Positions 1-9,039 of a DNA stretch of 48,776 nucleotides are shown here, piece after piece (the first letter of the stretch is position 1; each line of letters begins with the position of its first letter). This stretch comes from Candidatus Pelagibacter sp. (lineage in GTDB: Bacteria; Pseudomonadota; Alphaproteobacteria; Pelagibacterales; Pelagibacteraceae). Both the position numbers and the translations under genes were made by a program. The stretch lies in the NCBI GenBank assembly GCA_028225715.1, contig JAOIXS010000007.1, positions 1 through 48,776 on the forward strand, given 5' to 3'. The notes under the pieces were generated by a model. That model was not told where the DNA came from. It searched no databases and worked only from the letters and a program-made list of their open reading frames with translations.

Positions 1-494
1 AAAAAAAATATCATTACAAAATAGTAAAACCAGAATCACTAATCTTAAATAAAAAAGTTATCTCCTCAACATACATCCGCTCTCTTCTAGAAAAAGGACA
101 ATTAAAAAAAACTAATAAGCTATTAAGTCGAAATTGGTCAATTGAAGGAATTGTTCAAAAAGGAAGGCAACAAGGAAAAAAAATTGGTTTTCCAACCTGT
201 AATATTGATATTAAGGATTATGTGATTGCGATGCCTGGAGTGTATGCTGTCAAAGTAAAACAAAAAAACTCCAATAAATCACTAAAAGGGATTGCTAATC
301 TTGGTTATAGACCAACTTTTAATCAAAAAAAAATTTTATTAGAAGTGCATATTTTTAATTTTTCTGGAAATCTTTATAATAAGTATTTATCAGTAGAGTT
401 CACAAAATTTATAAGAAAAGAGAAAAAATTCAAAAACGTTGATCAATTAAAAAAACAAATTCAAAGTGACTTAAAAGTTGCTAAAAAAAGTTAA
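1..494 (+). CDS. ribF: Riboflavin biosynthesis protein RibF (riboflavin kinase/FAD synthetase), 5' end missing
   Basis: C-terminal part of the bifunctional enzyme that phosphorylates riboflavin to FMN and adenylates it to FAD. The reading frame is open from base 3 to the stop at 492-494 and runs off the window edge, so the start lies outside. Near the edge the translation reads SSTYIRSLLEKG, the end of the FAD synthetase domain. It then enters the riboflavin kinase domain with EGIVQKGRQQGKKIGFPTCN, matching the family pattern G-V-x-G-x-x-x-G-x-x-x-GFPTAN, and later ANLGYRPTF. An internal ATG at 228 should not be taken as the start. The ileS ATG follows the stop after one base, so the two are probably co-transcribed. 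Identification is secure; only the missing N-terminus limits it. Confidence 0.93.
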   Translation, partial: KKYHYKIVKPESLILNKKVISSTYIRSLLEKGQLKKTNKLLSRNWSIEGIVQKGRQQGKKIGFPTCNIDIKDYVIAMPGVYAVKVKQKNSNKSLKGIANLGYRPTFNQKKILLEVHIFNFSGNLYNKYLSVEFTKFIRKEKKFKNVDQLKKQIQSDLKVAKKS

Positions 495-495
495 T

Positions 496-3213
496 ATGAG
501 CAAAGAAGATATAAATTTACCTAAAACAGCTTTTTCCATGAAAGCAAATTTACAGAATAAAGAACCTGAAATTTTAGAATATTGGAAAAAAATTGATCTT
601 TATAAAGAGTTGAGAAAATCGAATAAGGGTAAAGAGAAGTTCATACTTCACGATGGTCCACCATATGCGAATGGTAATATTCATATGGGTACAGCCTTAA
701 ATAAGATTTTGAAAGACATAATAGTAAAATTCCATCAAATGGATGGTAAAGATTCTGTATATGTTCCAGGGTGGGATTGTCATGGTCTACCTATTGAGTG
801 GAAAATTGAAGAGCAATATAAAAAGAATAAAAAAAATAAAAATGAAGTTCCAATAGTAGAATTTAGAAAAGAGTGTAGAGAGTTTGCTGAAAAATGGATT
901 GATATTCACAAAACACAATTTAAAAGATTAGGTGTTGTTGGAGATTGGGATAATCATTATGCAACAATGAGCTTTGGAGCAGAAGCCCAAATTGTAAGAG
1001 AACTAGGAAAATTTTTAAAAGAAGGAAGTCTTTATAGAGGGTTTAAACCTGTACTTTGGTCAACTGTAGAAAAAACTGCTTTAGCAGATGCTGAAGTTGA
1101 GTATCAAGATCATAAATCAGATACAATTTACACAGCTTTCCCAGTTAAAAAAACAAATATAAAAGAATTAGAAAATACTGAAGTTATTATATGGACAACC
1201 ACTCCATGGACTATACCTGCAAATAAAGCATTAGCTTATAATGAAGCATTAGATTATTTAATAATTGAATTAAGTGAAGAAGGAGATTTTAAGAATAAAA
1301 AAATAGTTGTAGCAGAAGCCCTACTAGAGTCTGTTATCAAAGATTGTGAAATCAAAAGTTACAAAGAAATAAAAAAATTTAAGGGTAAAGTTTTTAAAGA
1401 TACAATTTGTAGTCACCCTTTCTTAGAGCTTGGTTATGATTATGACATACCAATGCTTGAAGCAAGATTTGTTACAACAGAACAGGGAACAGGTATTGTT
1501 CATTGTGCACCCAGCCATGGTCCTGATGATTTTAATCTTTGCTTAAAGTACGGGATAAAAGCCATAGAGACCGTAGATGGTGATGGTAAATATACTAAAA
1601 ATATTCCTTTATTTGAGGGAACCCATATTTTTAAAGCTAACCCAATTGTTATTGAAAAGTTAAAAGAACAAAAAAAGTTATTATCTAATGGGGAGCTAGT
1701 TCATTCATATCCACATTCATGGAGATCAAAAGCACCTCTTGTTCATAGAGCAACTCCACAATGGTTTATTTCAATGGAAAGTCATGGCTTGAGAAAAAAA
1801 GCATTAAAAGCTCTTGATGACACTAAATTTTATCCAGACAAAGGCAGAGAAAGAATAAAAGCAATGATTGAAACAAGACCAGATTGGTGTGTTTCAAGAC
1901 AAAGAGTTTGGGGAGTTCCACTTCCAATATTTGTTCATAAAACTACTAAAGAAATCTTAGTAGATGAAAATGTAAATGAAAATATTGCAAGCATTTATGA
2001 AAAAGAAGGTTCTGATTGTTGGTTTTTTGATAATCCTCAAAGATTTTTAGGGGACAAATATAAAGCAGAAGATTACGAAAAAATAAGTGATATTGTTGAA
2101 GTTTGGTTTGATAGCGGTTGTACTCATGCATTCGTTTTGGAAAAAAGAGAAGATCTTCAATGGCCTGCATCAATGTATCTAGAAGGTTCTGACCAGCATA
2201 GAGGTTGGTTTCATTCATCACTGTTAGAATCGTGTGGAACGAGAGGTAGAGCGCCTTATGAATCAATATTATCGCATGGATTTGTTGTAGATGGCAAAGG
2301 TCTCAAAATGTCAAAATCAGTAGGAAACGTAATTGCACCTGAGGATATATTAAAAAAATATGGTGCAGATATTTTAAGAATATGGGTTGTGTCATCTAAT
2401 TATGCTGAAGATTTAAGAATTGATTATTCCATTTTAGAACAACATGCTGATTCATATAGAAAAATTAGAAATACATTTAGATATTTGCTAGGTAACTTGA
2501 ATGATGATTTCCAAAAAATTGATATGGAAAATTTAGACATCAAACAATTACCAGAGTTAGAAAGGTATATGCTTCATAGAGTGTATGAATTAAATAATAA
2601 TTTTAAAAATTATTTTAAATCTTATGATTTTCACAATCTTTATAAAGAGCTTTTAAATTTTTGCACAGTAGACCTATCTTCATTTTATTTTGATATTAGA
2701 AAGGATGCTTTATATTGTGACTCAAAAAATTCTGATAGAAGAAAGAGTAGTATAGTTGTTTTAAATATTATTTTAGAATCTTTGGTTAAATGGTTTGCAC
2801 CCATACTTTCATTTACAACAGAGGAAATTTTTACCCTAATAAACAAAGAGCAAAAAAGTATTCATCTAGAACAATTCATGAAATATCCAGAATCTTTTCA
2901 AGATGAAGAACTACATAAGAAATGGACAGAATTAAAAAAAATTAGAGATATTTGCAATATAAGTATTGAAGCAAAAAGAGCTAGCAAGGAAATAGGATCA
3001 AGTTTAGAAGCTAGTTTAGTTATTAATCTAAATAAAACATTATTTGAAATTTCAAAAAATGTAGATTTTTCAGAAATATGCATTACGTCTTCTGCTTCAG
3101 TTCATCAATCAAACACAGATGAAACAATTATTGAAACGATTAAGGCCGAAGGAAATAAATGCCCAGTTTGTTGGAAAATCAATAAAGTTAAATGTGAGAG
3201 GCACTCAGATTAG
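496..3213 (+). CDS. ileS: Isoleucyl-tRNA synthetase
   Basis: Class I aminoacyl-tRNA synthetase charging tRNA-Ile, about 905 residues. Visible landmarks are the HIGH-type motif in PPYANGNIHMG (about residues 55-65), the KMSKS loop in LKMSKSVGN (about 604-608), an editing-domain stretch TTTPWTIPANKALAY, and a C-terminal zinc finger CPVCW...CERH ending the protein. The last zinc pair is C-x-x-H rather than the usual C-x-x-C and the tail stops directly after it, so the finger is shorter than in E. coli. A TTG at 478 is in frame but overlaps ribF; I prefer ATG 496, one base after the ribF stop. lspA follows 12 bp downstream, a gene order common in proteobacteria. Confidence 0.97.
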   Translation: MSKEDINLPKTAFSMKANLQNKEPEILEYWKKIDLYKELRKSNKGKEKFILHDGPPYANGNIHMGTALNKILKDIIVKFHQMDGKDSVYVPGWDCHGLPIEWKIEEQYKKNKKNKNEVPIVEFRKECREFAEKWIDIHKTQFKRLGVVGDWDNHYATMSFGAEAQIVRELGKFLKEGSLYRGFKPVLWSTVEKTALADAEVEYQDHKSDTIYTAFPVKKTNIKELENTEVIIWTTTPWTIPANKALAYNEALDYLIIELSEEGDFKNKKIVVAEALLESVIKDCEIKSYKEIKKFKGKVFKDTICSHPFLELGYDYDIPMLEARFVTTEQGTGIVHCAPSHGPDDFNLCLKYGIKAIETVDGDGKYTKNIPLFEGTHIFKANPIVIEKLKEQKKLLSNGELVHSYPHSWRSKAPLVHRATPQWFISMESHGLRKKALKALDDTKFYPDKGRERIKAMIETRPDWCVSRQRVWGVPLPIFVHKTTKEILVDENVNENIASIYEKEGSDCWFFDNPQRFLGDKYKAEDYEKISDIVEVWFDSGCTHAFVLEKREDLQWPASMYLEGSDQHRGWFHSSLLESCGTRGRAPYESILSHGFVVDGKGLKMSKSVGNVIAPEDILKKYGADILRIWVVSSNYAEDLRIDYSILEQHADSYRKIRNTFRYLLGNLNDDFQKIDMENLDIKQLPELERYMLHRVYELNNNFKNYFKSYDFHNLYKELLNFCTVDLSSFYFDIRKDALYCDSKNSDRRKSSIVVLNIILESLVKWFAPILSFTTEEIFTLINKEQKSIHLEQFMKYPESFQDEELHKKWTELKKIRDICNISIEAKRASKEIGSSLEASLVINLNKTLFEISKNVDFSEICITSSASVHQSNTDETIIETIKAEGNKCPVCWKINKVKCERHSD

Positions 3214-3225
3214 TCAAAAAAGTTG

Positions 3226-3726
3226 ATGAACAAAATTAACTTAAAAAACTTTTATTTAAATTTAGCGATTATATTAATAGTTTTCATATTTGATCGTATA
3301 ACAAAACTATATATCTTAAAGCTTGCAGAAGTAGAGGCTTCAGTCGATATTTATATCACTCCCTATTTAAACTTATTCTTAATTTGGAACAAAGGAATAG
3401 CTTTTGGTTTATTTTCTATAGATGGGAGTATTATTTATAACTCTATTACAATTTTAATTGGTCTTATTATTGTTACTATTCTTTTTATGATGTTTAAGAA
3501 TAATAATATCCAACGTTACTTTTTAGCATTAATTGCAGGAGGTGCCTTTGGAAATTTTTATGACAGGGTAGTTTATACAGCCGTTCCAGATTTTATTGAT
3601 TTACATTTTTATGGCTTTCATTGGTTTGTTTTTAATCTGGCTGATATATTTATTACCATTGGAGTTTTTTGCCTTATTTTAGTAGAACTTTTCTTTAATA
3701 ATAAAAATACAAATGAAAAAAAATAA
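3226..3726 (+). CDS. lspA: Lipoprotein signal peptidase (signal peptidase II)
   Basis: Inner-membrane aspartyl protease that cleaves the signal peptide of prolipoproteins after diacylglyceryl modification. The 166-residue product has four hydrophobic segments. The family motifs NKGIAFGLF, GGAFGNFYDR and FNLADIFI are present, placing the two catalytic aspartates at about D113 and D140. A TTG at 3223 lies directly before the ATG at 3226; ATG is chosen. It sits between ileS and a lipoprotein gene that itself carries a lipobox and overlaps it by 14 bp, so enzyme and one likely substrate are neighbours. Confidence 0.95.
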   Translation: MNKINLKNFYLNLAIILIVFIFDRITKLYILKLAEVEASVDIYITPYLNLFLIWNKGIAFGLFSIDGSIIYNSITILIGLIIVTILFMMFKNNNIQRYFLALIAGGAFGNFYDRVVYTAVPDFIDLHFYGFHWFVFNLADIFITIGVFCLILVELFFNNKNTNEKK

Positions 3727-4051
3727 TCCATTAATAGCTTCTTTTTTAATACTTCTCTTTTTAAACTCCTGTGGATCAATTGCTGAAGGATTGGGAGGAA
3801 ACAAAAAAAAAGGAAGTGATGAGTTTTTAATTGAAAAAAAATCTCCTTTAGTACTACCACCTAGTTTTGGAGAATTACCAGAACCTGGAAAACAACCAGA
3901 AGAAAATACAATATCAGAAAAAAAAGATACCTCAGATATTGAGGATATAATTAATCAGAGCTCTTCTACAAGCTCAAGCGAGAAAAGTGATGATACAAAA
4001 AATTCTATTGAGCAATCTATTATTAAAAAGATTAATGAAAAAAAAGATTAA
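3713..4051 (+). CDS. Small DUF3035-type lipoprotein
   Basis: A 112-residue predicted lipoprotein: a short basic start MKKN, a hydrophobic stretch, then the lipobox LNSCGS with the lipidated cysteine near residue 20. The mature part is hydrophilic and low in complexity (Lys, Glu, Ser rich). It contains SPLVLPPSFGELPEPGK, which resembles the conserved proline-rich block of the alphaproteobacterial DUF3035 family found downstream of lspA. Function is not established; an envelope role is an inference from the lipobox and from position. It overlaps the lspA end by 14 bp in another frame, so translation is probably coupled. The C-terminal half looks poorly constrained. Confidence 0.8.
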   Translation: MKKNNPLIASFLILLFLNSCGSIAEGLGGNKKKGSDEFLIEKKSPLVLPPSFGELPEPGKQPEENTISEKKDTSDIEDIINQSSSTSSSEKSDDTKNSIEQSIIKKINEKKD

Positions 4052-4070
4052 TAATCTTGAGCATTAAGAA

Positions 4071-5213
4071 ATGATATTTAAAAATTTTTTTAATATCAAA
4101 AACTCTAAAATAATAAAAAAAGATTTTTTGAAATTACTAAAAGATCAGCCAGCATTATTTGAAACTTTAAAACCCACATATAAATATAGTTATCCAAAAA
4201 AAATAATTAAAAAATATAAAAAATTATCAAATTTAAGAATAATTGGTATGGGCGGATCTGTTCTTGGCTCTGAGGCTATTTATGATTTTTTGAAGCCTAA
4301 AATAAAAAAAAAAATTACTTTTGTCGATAATTTGAATAGCAATGCAGATTATTTTGATAATAAAAATATAAACTTAAATTTAATTATTTCTAAATCAGGG
4401 AATACATTGGAAACAATAGCGAATGCTAATGCATTAATTAAAAAAAAAGAAAAGAATATTATCATTACAGAGGCAAAAAATAGCTACCTAAATGACTTAG
4501 CAGCAAAACTTAAAGCAGAAATATTTGAGCATAAAAATTATGTAGGAGGTAGGTATTCTGTATTGTCTGAAGTTGGAATGCTACCTGCAGAGTTGATGAA
4601 TTTAAATGAAAAGAAATTTAAGCAATTTAACAATCTTATTAAAAATAAAAATTTTATTAACAATCTAGTAAAGAATGTTTCAACTACTTTAAGCTTAATT
4701 AAGAGTGGAAAACAGACATCTATAATTTTAAATTATGATGAACAATCTGAAAATTTATTCAAATGGTATCAGCAACTGATAGCCGAAAGTTTAGGAAAAA
4801 AATCGCTTGGATTATTACCCGTTGTTTCTTCAATGCCAAAAGACAATCATAGTTTAATGCAGCTTTATCTAGACGGCCCAAATAAATATTTTTATACGTT
4901 TTTTAATGTTCTAGAAAATAGAGATATAAAAATTAAGAATGATGGTGTGTTAAATACTCATAAGTTTTTAAAAAACCTATCAATAGAAAAAATAAAACAA
5001 TCTCAAATGATTGCTACAGAGAAAGTTTTTATTTCAAAAAAAATACCTTTTAGAAGCTTTAGAATTTTAAAAAGAAATGAACAGTCTCTAGGGGAATTGT
5101 TCTGTTTCTTTATATTAGAGACCATTTTGCTTGGTAGAGCTTTAAATGTTAATCCATTTGATCAACCTTCTGTTGAGTTAATTAAAATAGAAACAAAAAA
5201 AATATTAAGTTAA
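4071..5213 (+). CDS. pgi: Glucose-6-phosphate isomerase, short form
   Basis: Interconverts glucose-6-phosphate and fructose-6-phosphate. The 380-residue product carries the SIS-fold phosphosugar motif IGMGGSVLGSEAIYDF, the stretch SKSGNTLET, the block YVGGRYSVLSEVGMLPAEL, and WYQQLIAESLGKKSLG followed by DNHSLMQLYLDGP, where the histidine matches the ring-opening residue. The end NPFDQPSVELIKIETKK matches the C-terminal lysine region. It is much shorter than the roughly 550 residues of the E. coli enzyme but keeps every active-site block, so it looks like a compact form rather than a fragment. Its stop overlaps rsmD tail to tail by 9 bp. Confidence 0.93.
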   Translation: MIFKNFFNIKNSKIIKKDFLKLLKDQPALFETLKPTYKYSYPKKIIKKYKKLSNLRIIGMGGSVLGSEAIYDFLKPKIKKKITFVDNLNSNADYFDNKNINLNLIISKSGNTLETIANANALIKKKEKNIIITEAKNSYLNDLAAKLKAEIFEHKNYVGGRYSVLSEVGMLPAELMNLNEKKFKQFNNLIKNKNFINNLVKNVSTTLSLIKSGKQTSIILNYDEQSENLFKWYQQLIAESLGKKSLGLLPVVSSMPKDNHSLMQLYLDGPNKYFYTFFNVLENRDIKIKNDGVLNTHKFLKNLSIEKIKQSQMIATEKVFISKKIPFRSFRILKRNEQSLGELFCFFILETILLGRALNVNPFDQPSVELIKIETKKILS

Positions 5214-5771
5214 AGTATTTCCAAATATAATTTTTGAAATACCATAATTTTTTTCTAGAATTAGATTAAATTCTTTGGGTAGATCATCCTCTTCTTTTTT
5301 ATGCCTATGAATAATTATGATGCCATCCGTGTTAAGTAATTTTAATTCAGTTATTGTATTCAATAAAAAAGATAATTTTTTCTCTTTATAGGGAGGGTCC
5401 ATAAAGATAATATCAAATTTATCATTTAATAACTTAAGTGTATTTTCAGAAAAAATATCTTTTTCAATTACTTTTGTTTGATTTTGCTGATTTAAATTGT
5501 CTATATTTTTTTTTAAAACACTTAATGCATCTGCATAACTCTCTAAAAAGGTAACATTTTTAGCACCTCTTGATAAACATTCGAGACCAAATGATCCAAC
5601 ACCTGAAAATAAATCTAAAATATTAGAACTTTCTAACTCTATATTTAATAGTTTGGAATGTTTTAATATATTGAAAATTGATTCTTTTGTTAAATCTTTA
5701 AGAGGTCTTGTTAGTTTATCTTTAGGTAGAAGAATTTTTTTACCCTTAAAATTTCCTGAAATTATCCTCAT
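5205..5771 (-). CDS. rsmD: 16S rRNA (guanine966-N2)-methyltransferase RsmD
   Basis: Rossmann-fold SAM-dependent methyltransferase of the RsmD family, 188 residues, modifying G966 of 16S rRNA. The N-terminus MRIISGNFKGKKILLPKD, the phrase TRPLKDLTKESIFNIL, the SAM-binding motif LDLFSGVGSFGLECLSRGA and the catalytic DPPY (FMDPPYKEK) are all typical. It starts inside the end of purD (4 bp overlap at 5768-5771), so it is the second gene of a purD-rsmD unit, and converges on pgi. Confidence 0.95.
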   Translation of the reverse strand: MRIISGNFKGKKILLPKDKLTRPLKDLTKESIFNILKHSKLLNIELESSNILDLFSGVGSFGLECLSRGAKNVTFLESYADALSVLKKNIDNLNQQNQTKVIEKDIFSENTLKLLNDKFDIIFMDPPYKEKKLSFLLNTITELKLLNTDGIIIIHRHKKEEDDLPKEFNLILEKNYGISKIIFGNTLT

Positions 5772-7033
5772 TCATCAATCACCTTATGACCAATGTCCTC
5801 TCTATAGAACCCATCTTTCCAATTAAGGTTTTTAATTAAACTTATAGTTTTATCTCTACTGTTTTTAAAATTTGATGAAAGACTAACAAAATTAATTACC
5901 CTTCCACCATTTGAATAAACTTTATCATTTATTTTTTTTGTACCAGCGTGAAAAAAATAATCATCCTCATCCAGCTTTAGATTTTCAATATTTTCTATTA
6001 AAATTTCATTATTATATTTTTCCGGATAGCCCTTTGAACATAAAACAATACACAGACTTTTTTTATCACGCCACTCTATATTTATGTTTTTTAGGCTTCC
6101 ATTGCAGCAAGCATTTATAATTTCAAATAAATCTGTTTTTAATTTTGGTAAAATGGTCTGACATTCTGGATCTCCCATTCTTACATTGTATTCAATCAAA
6201 TAAGGTTCATCTTTAACTATCATCAAGCCAGCGTATAAGAATCCTTTATAATTAGATCCCATTTCTTCTAGAGCTTTAATGGTAGGTTCGATTATTTTGT
6301 TTAATATTTTTTCTTTCAAAGGTTGATTGATTAGTCTTGATGGTGAGTATGCACCCATTCCACCTGTATTTGCTCCTTTATCACCTTCTAAAACTCTTTT
6401 ATGATCTTGTGCTGTTTCAAAGCTTTGGATTTCTTTACCATCACTTATAATAAAATAGCTCATTTCTTCACCATCAAGAAATTCTTCAATTAAAATATTT
6501 TTTGCTAATCCAAACTTTCCATCAAAAACTTCTTTTATTGCTAAATTTGCATCATCTTTATTTTCACAAATGTAAACACCTTTTCCAGATGCTAGACCAT
6601 CAGCTTTGACAACAAGTGGAAACTGCGTTTTGTCCAGAAAAGATATTGCATCATTAGCATTTTTAAAAATACCAAACTTTGCAGTTGGTATATTGTACTT
6701 TTCGCATATTTTTTTTGTAAATATTTTTGAGCCTTCCAATTGAGAAGAAATTTTATCAGGGCCAAAAATATTTATTTCAGTATCCTTAAAGAAATCCACT
6801 ATTCCATTAACTAATGGTTTTTCTGGACCAACTATTAATAAACTAATTTCATTTTTGATTGAAAATTCTTTAATTTTATTAAAGTCTGAAAAATCAATTT
6901 CAATATTTTCTGCTATATCTGAGGTTCCAGCATTACCGGGAAAGCAGTATATCTTATTAACTTTAGGTGATTTTTTGATTGATAAACATAGAGCATGCTC
7001 TCTTCCACCGCTTCCAATTATTCCAACTTTCAT
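5768..7033 (-). CDS. purD: Phosphoribosylamine-glycine ligase
   Basis: ATP-grasp enzyme of purine synthesis joining glycine to 5-phosphoribosylamine to give GAR; 421 residues, the usual length. It begins MKVGIIGSGGREHAL, has LLIVGPEKPLVNGIVD, the ATP-grasp block FPLVVKADGLASGKGV, GANTGGMGAYSP and the metal-binding RMGDPECQ motif. The ATG is 21 bp from the divergent start of the DUF2093 gene, leaving no room for two conventional promoters in the gap. Confidence 0.97.
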   Translation of the reverse strand: MKVGIIGSGGREHALCLSIKKSPKVNKIYCFPGNAGTSDIAENIEIDFSDFNKIKEFSIKNEISLLIVGPEKPLVNGIVDFFKDTEINIFGPDKISSQLEGSKIFTKKICEKYNIPTAKFGIFKNANDAISFLDKTQFPLVVKADGLASGKGVYICENKDDANLAIKEVFDGKFGLAKNILIEEFLDGEEMSYFIISDGKEIQSFETAQDHKRVLEGDKGANTGGMGAYSPSRLINQPLKEKILNKIIEPTIKALEEMGSNYKGFLYAGLMIVKDEPYLIEYNVRMGDPECQTILPKLKTDLFEIINACCNGSLKNINIEWRDKKSLCIVLCSKGYPEKYNNEILIENIENLKLDEDDYFFHAGTKKINDKVYSNGGRVINFVSLSSNFKNSRDKTISLIKNLNWKDGFYREDIGHKVIDE

Positions 7034-7054
7034 ATAGATGTATATAAACTAAAA

Positions 7055-7243
7055 ATGAATAAAAAATTAGCAAAATTAAAATATTTACCAAATAACTTTG
7101 AAATTATTGAAAATGGTGATCATGTTGTTTGTGCTGTATCAGGAAAATTAATCAGTTTAGAAAATCTTAATTATTGGAATGTTGAGCTTCAAGAACCGTA
7201 TTTTTCATATGTAGAAGCTCATAAAAAAAAAGAGACACACTAA
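7055..7243 (+). CDS. DUF2093 small protein
   Basis: A 62-residue protein with the layout of the alphaproteobacterial DUF2093 family: LKYLPNNFEIIENGDHVVCA, then VSGKLISLENLNYWNVELQE ending near EPYFSYVEA. The conserved cysteine followed by a V-S/T-G-x-x-I turn and the YW-V-x-x-QE string are what I recognise. Function unknown. The reading frame extends further upstream, but that part overlaps purD on the other strand; the ATG at 7055 gives the family-like N-terminus. It converges with the acyltransferase gene 4 bp downstream. Confidence 0.82.
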   Translation: MNKKLAKLKYLPNNFEIIENGDHVVCAVSGKLISLENLNYWNVELQEPYFSYVEAHKKKETH

Positions 7244-7247
7244 ATTC

Positions 7248-8108
7248 TTACTTCCATCTATCGTGAGACCATATCCATTCATCTGGATTTTTTAAAATTG
7301 TTTTCTCCAGCCAAATGTTTAGCTCTCTAGTAATTTTTTCAGTTGAGGAGTTCTTTGAAAATTCCTTAGGTTTTTCAACTTTAATATTAAAATTTATTCC
7401 ATTATATCTCTTGATAGAAATGGGTACCACTTTGCAATTGAATTTTTTTATAAATTGAGCGGGGATAGTTGTGGTGAATGCTTCTTCATCAAAGAATTTA
7501 GATTTTATTCCTTGAGAGACTCTCTGATCTATCATTAAGGCTATAGAGTAGCCTTTTTTATACAATCTTAATAATTCTCTAACACCACTAGTTCCTTTTT
7601 TAATTTGATTTCTGCAAATATATTTTGTTCTAATTCTTTCCATTAATACGTTTAAAAAAATATTATTTAATGGTCGATATATTGCTGAAAGATTTACACC
7701 AGATTTTTCAATTTCCATTGCCATTAATTCAAAATTGCTCAAATGACCAGAAACAAAAATTACTGGATTTTTTTCAAATTTTATTTTTTGAAGAACCTCT
7801 CTACCTTCTATATTAATATTTGATTTAAATTGATCATTTCTAAAACCTTTAAGAAACATATATTCAGACAATGTTCTTCCATAATTATTCCACATATTTT
7901 TTGTAATGATCTTAATTTTCGAGATATTAATTTTCGGCATAGCTCTTTGAATATTGGTTTGAATGAGATTTTTTGATCTAAAAATTGGACCAAAAGTTTC
8001 AAATAATTTTCCACTAATATAAGATGAAATTTTTAATCCTAAAAATTTATAGATAATAAAAAGAAAGGATATTATTAAAAACTCAAAAAAATATTTAATT
8101 TTTTTCAT
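7248..8108 (-). CDS. lpxL: Lipid A biosynthesis acyltransferase (LpxL/HtrB family)
   Basis: Membrane-anchored late acyltransferase expected to add a secondary acyl chain to Kdo-lipid A. The 286-residue product has an N-terminal hydrophobic anchor (about residues 6-25), the HX4E catalytic motif GHLSNFE (H122 and E127), IYRPLNN, LMIDQRVSQG and a C-terminal WIWSHDRWK, all standard for LpxL-type enzymes. The start overlaps lpxK by 14 bp, so it is the last gene of the ubiA-msbA-waaA-lpxK operon, which supports lipid A as the substrate. Which acyl chain it transfers cannot be told from sequence. Confidence 0.9.
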   Translation of the reverse strand: MKKIKYFFEFLIISFLFIIYKFLGLKISSYISGKLFETFGPIFRSKNLIQTNIQRAMPKINISKIKIITKNMWNNYGRTLSEYMFLKGFRNDQFKSNINIEGREVLQKIKFEKNPVIFVSGHLSNFELMAMEIEKSGVNLSAIYRPLNNIFLNVLMERIRTKYICRNQIKKGTSGVRELLRLYKKGYSIALMIDQRVSQGIKSKFFDEEAFTTTIPAQFIKKFNCKVVPISIKRYNGINFNIKVEKPKEFSKNSSTEKITRELNIWLEKTILKNPDEWIWSHDRWK

Positions 8109-9039
8109 TTAATCTAATTAGTTTGTTTGTGAGACTTTCCTTATCCGATATATCAAGACTTGATTTAACATAAAAAATTTTATTTCTATTAAAGTTTTCA
8201 AGTCTTAAGTAATCTTTTTCTGTGGTTATAATATGGGCATTGTATTTTTTTGCATTAATTATTATTTCATCAAAATCTTTTTTTGAATATTGATAATGAT
8301 CTGGATATTCTAAATCACTTACAATTTTTAATTTATTATTTTTCAACATTTCTATAAAAGTTTTATGATTGCCAATACCAGAAAAAACTAAGTAATTTTG
8401 ATTTTCATCAAATTCATTTATGTTTAGTGGTGTGTATTTTCCAGAATTAATATTAATATTTGGATTAATATTTTTAATCTGTTCTTTAATGGCAATTAGA
8501 CTTTCTTCATTTCCATTTAAAAAAACATTTTCATAAGATTTTAGATTATTAATATTTTCTCTTAAGGGTCCTGATGGCAATGTAAGTCCATTTCCAATCC
8601 AATTTAAATTATTAAAACAAACAATTTCTAAGTCATATTTAATAGAGCTATCTTGAAGTCCATCATCAAAGATAGCAACTTCAAAACCTTTTGTAATTGC
8701 TTCATCTAGTGCAATAATTCTTTTTAAATTAGTAAATAAGGTTCCATTTTTACTAAGTAGTTTTTGCTCATCAGTTTGGTCGGAATAAAATTTTTTAATA
8801 AAACAAGCTTTGATATTATTTCTATCTAAAATTTCTTTTATCTTGATGGTTAGTGATGTTTTGCCTGTTCCTCCAATATAGATGTTTCCAACACAGATTG
8901 TTTTGATTTTTGAATTAGAAAATTTAGGTTTTAATTTTAGTTTAGTGATTAAACCTAAAATTATTGAAAAAGGTAATAGTAGATATGAAAGAAAGGATGG
9001 TTTTTTATAATCCCAGAATTTAGGTTTTTTTAATTTCAT
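8095..9039 (-). CDS. lpxK: Tetraacyldisaccharide 4'-kinase
   Basis: Phosphorylates the 4' position of the lipid A disaccharide at the inner membrane. 314 residues; N-terminal region WDYKKPSFLSYLLLPFS with a membrane-associated segment, then the P-loop GNIYIGGTGKTSL (about residues 51-63), FDDGLQD and LPSGPLREN. A late FSGIGNHKTF block is also diagnostic. It overlaps waaA upstream by 20 bp and the acyltransferase downstream by 14 bp, consistent with coupled translation. Confidence 0.95.
   Translation of the reverse strand: MKLKKPKFWDYKKPSFLSYLLLPFSIILGLITKLKLKPKFSNSKIKTICVGNIYIGGTGKTSLTIKIKEILDRNNIKACFIKKFYSDQTDEQKLLSKNGTLFTNLKRIIALDEAITKGFEVAIFDDGLQDSSIKYDLEIVCFNNLNWIGNGLTLPSGPLRENINNLKSYENVFLNGNEESLIAIKEQIKNINPNININSGKYTPLNINEFDENQNYLVFSGIGNHKTFIEMLKNNKLKIVSDLEYPDHYQYSKKDFDEIIINAKKYNAHIITTEKDYLRLENFNRNKIFYVKSSLDISDKESLTNKLIRLNEKN

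Noticed and set aside
1946..2266. Antisense frame of about 106 codons inside ileS
   Set aside because: Shadow of a conserved synthetase; no motif and no promoter-like sequence.
6995..7054. Upstream extension of the DUF2093 protein
   Set aside because: It overlaps the purD start region on the other strand; the ATG at 7055 gives the family-like N-terminus.
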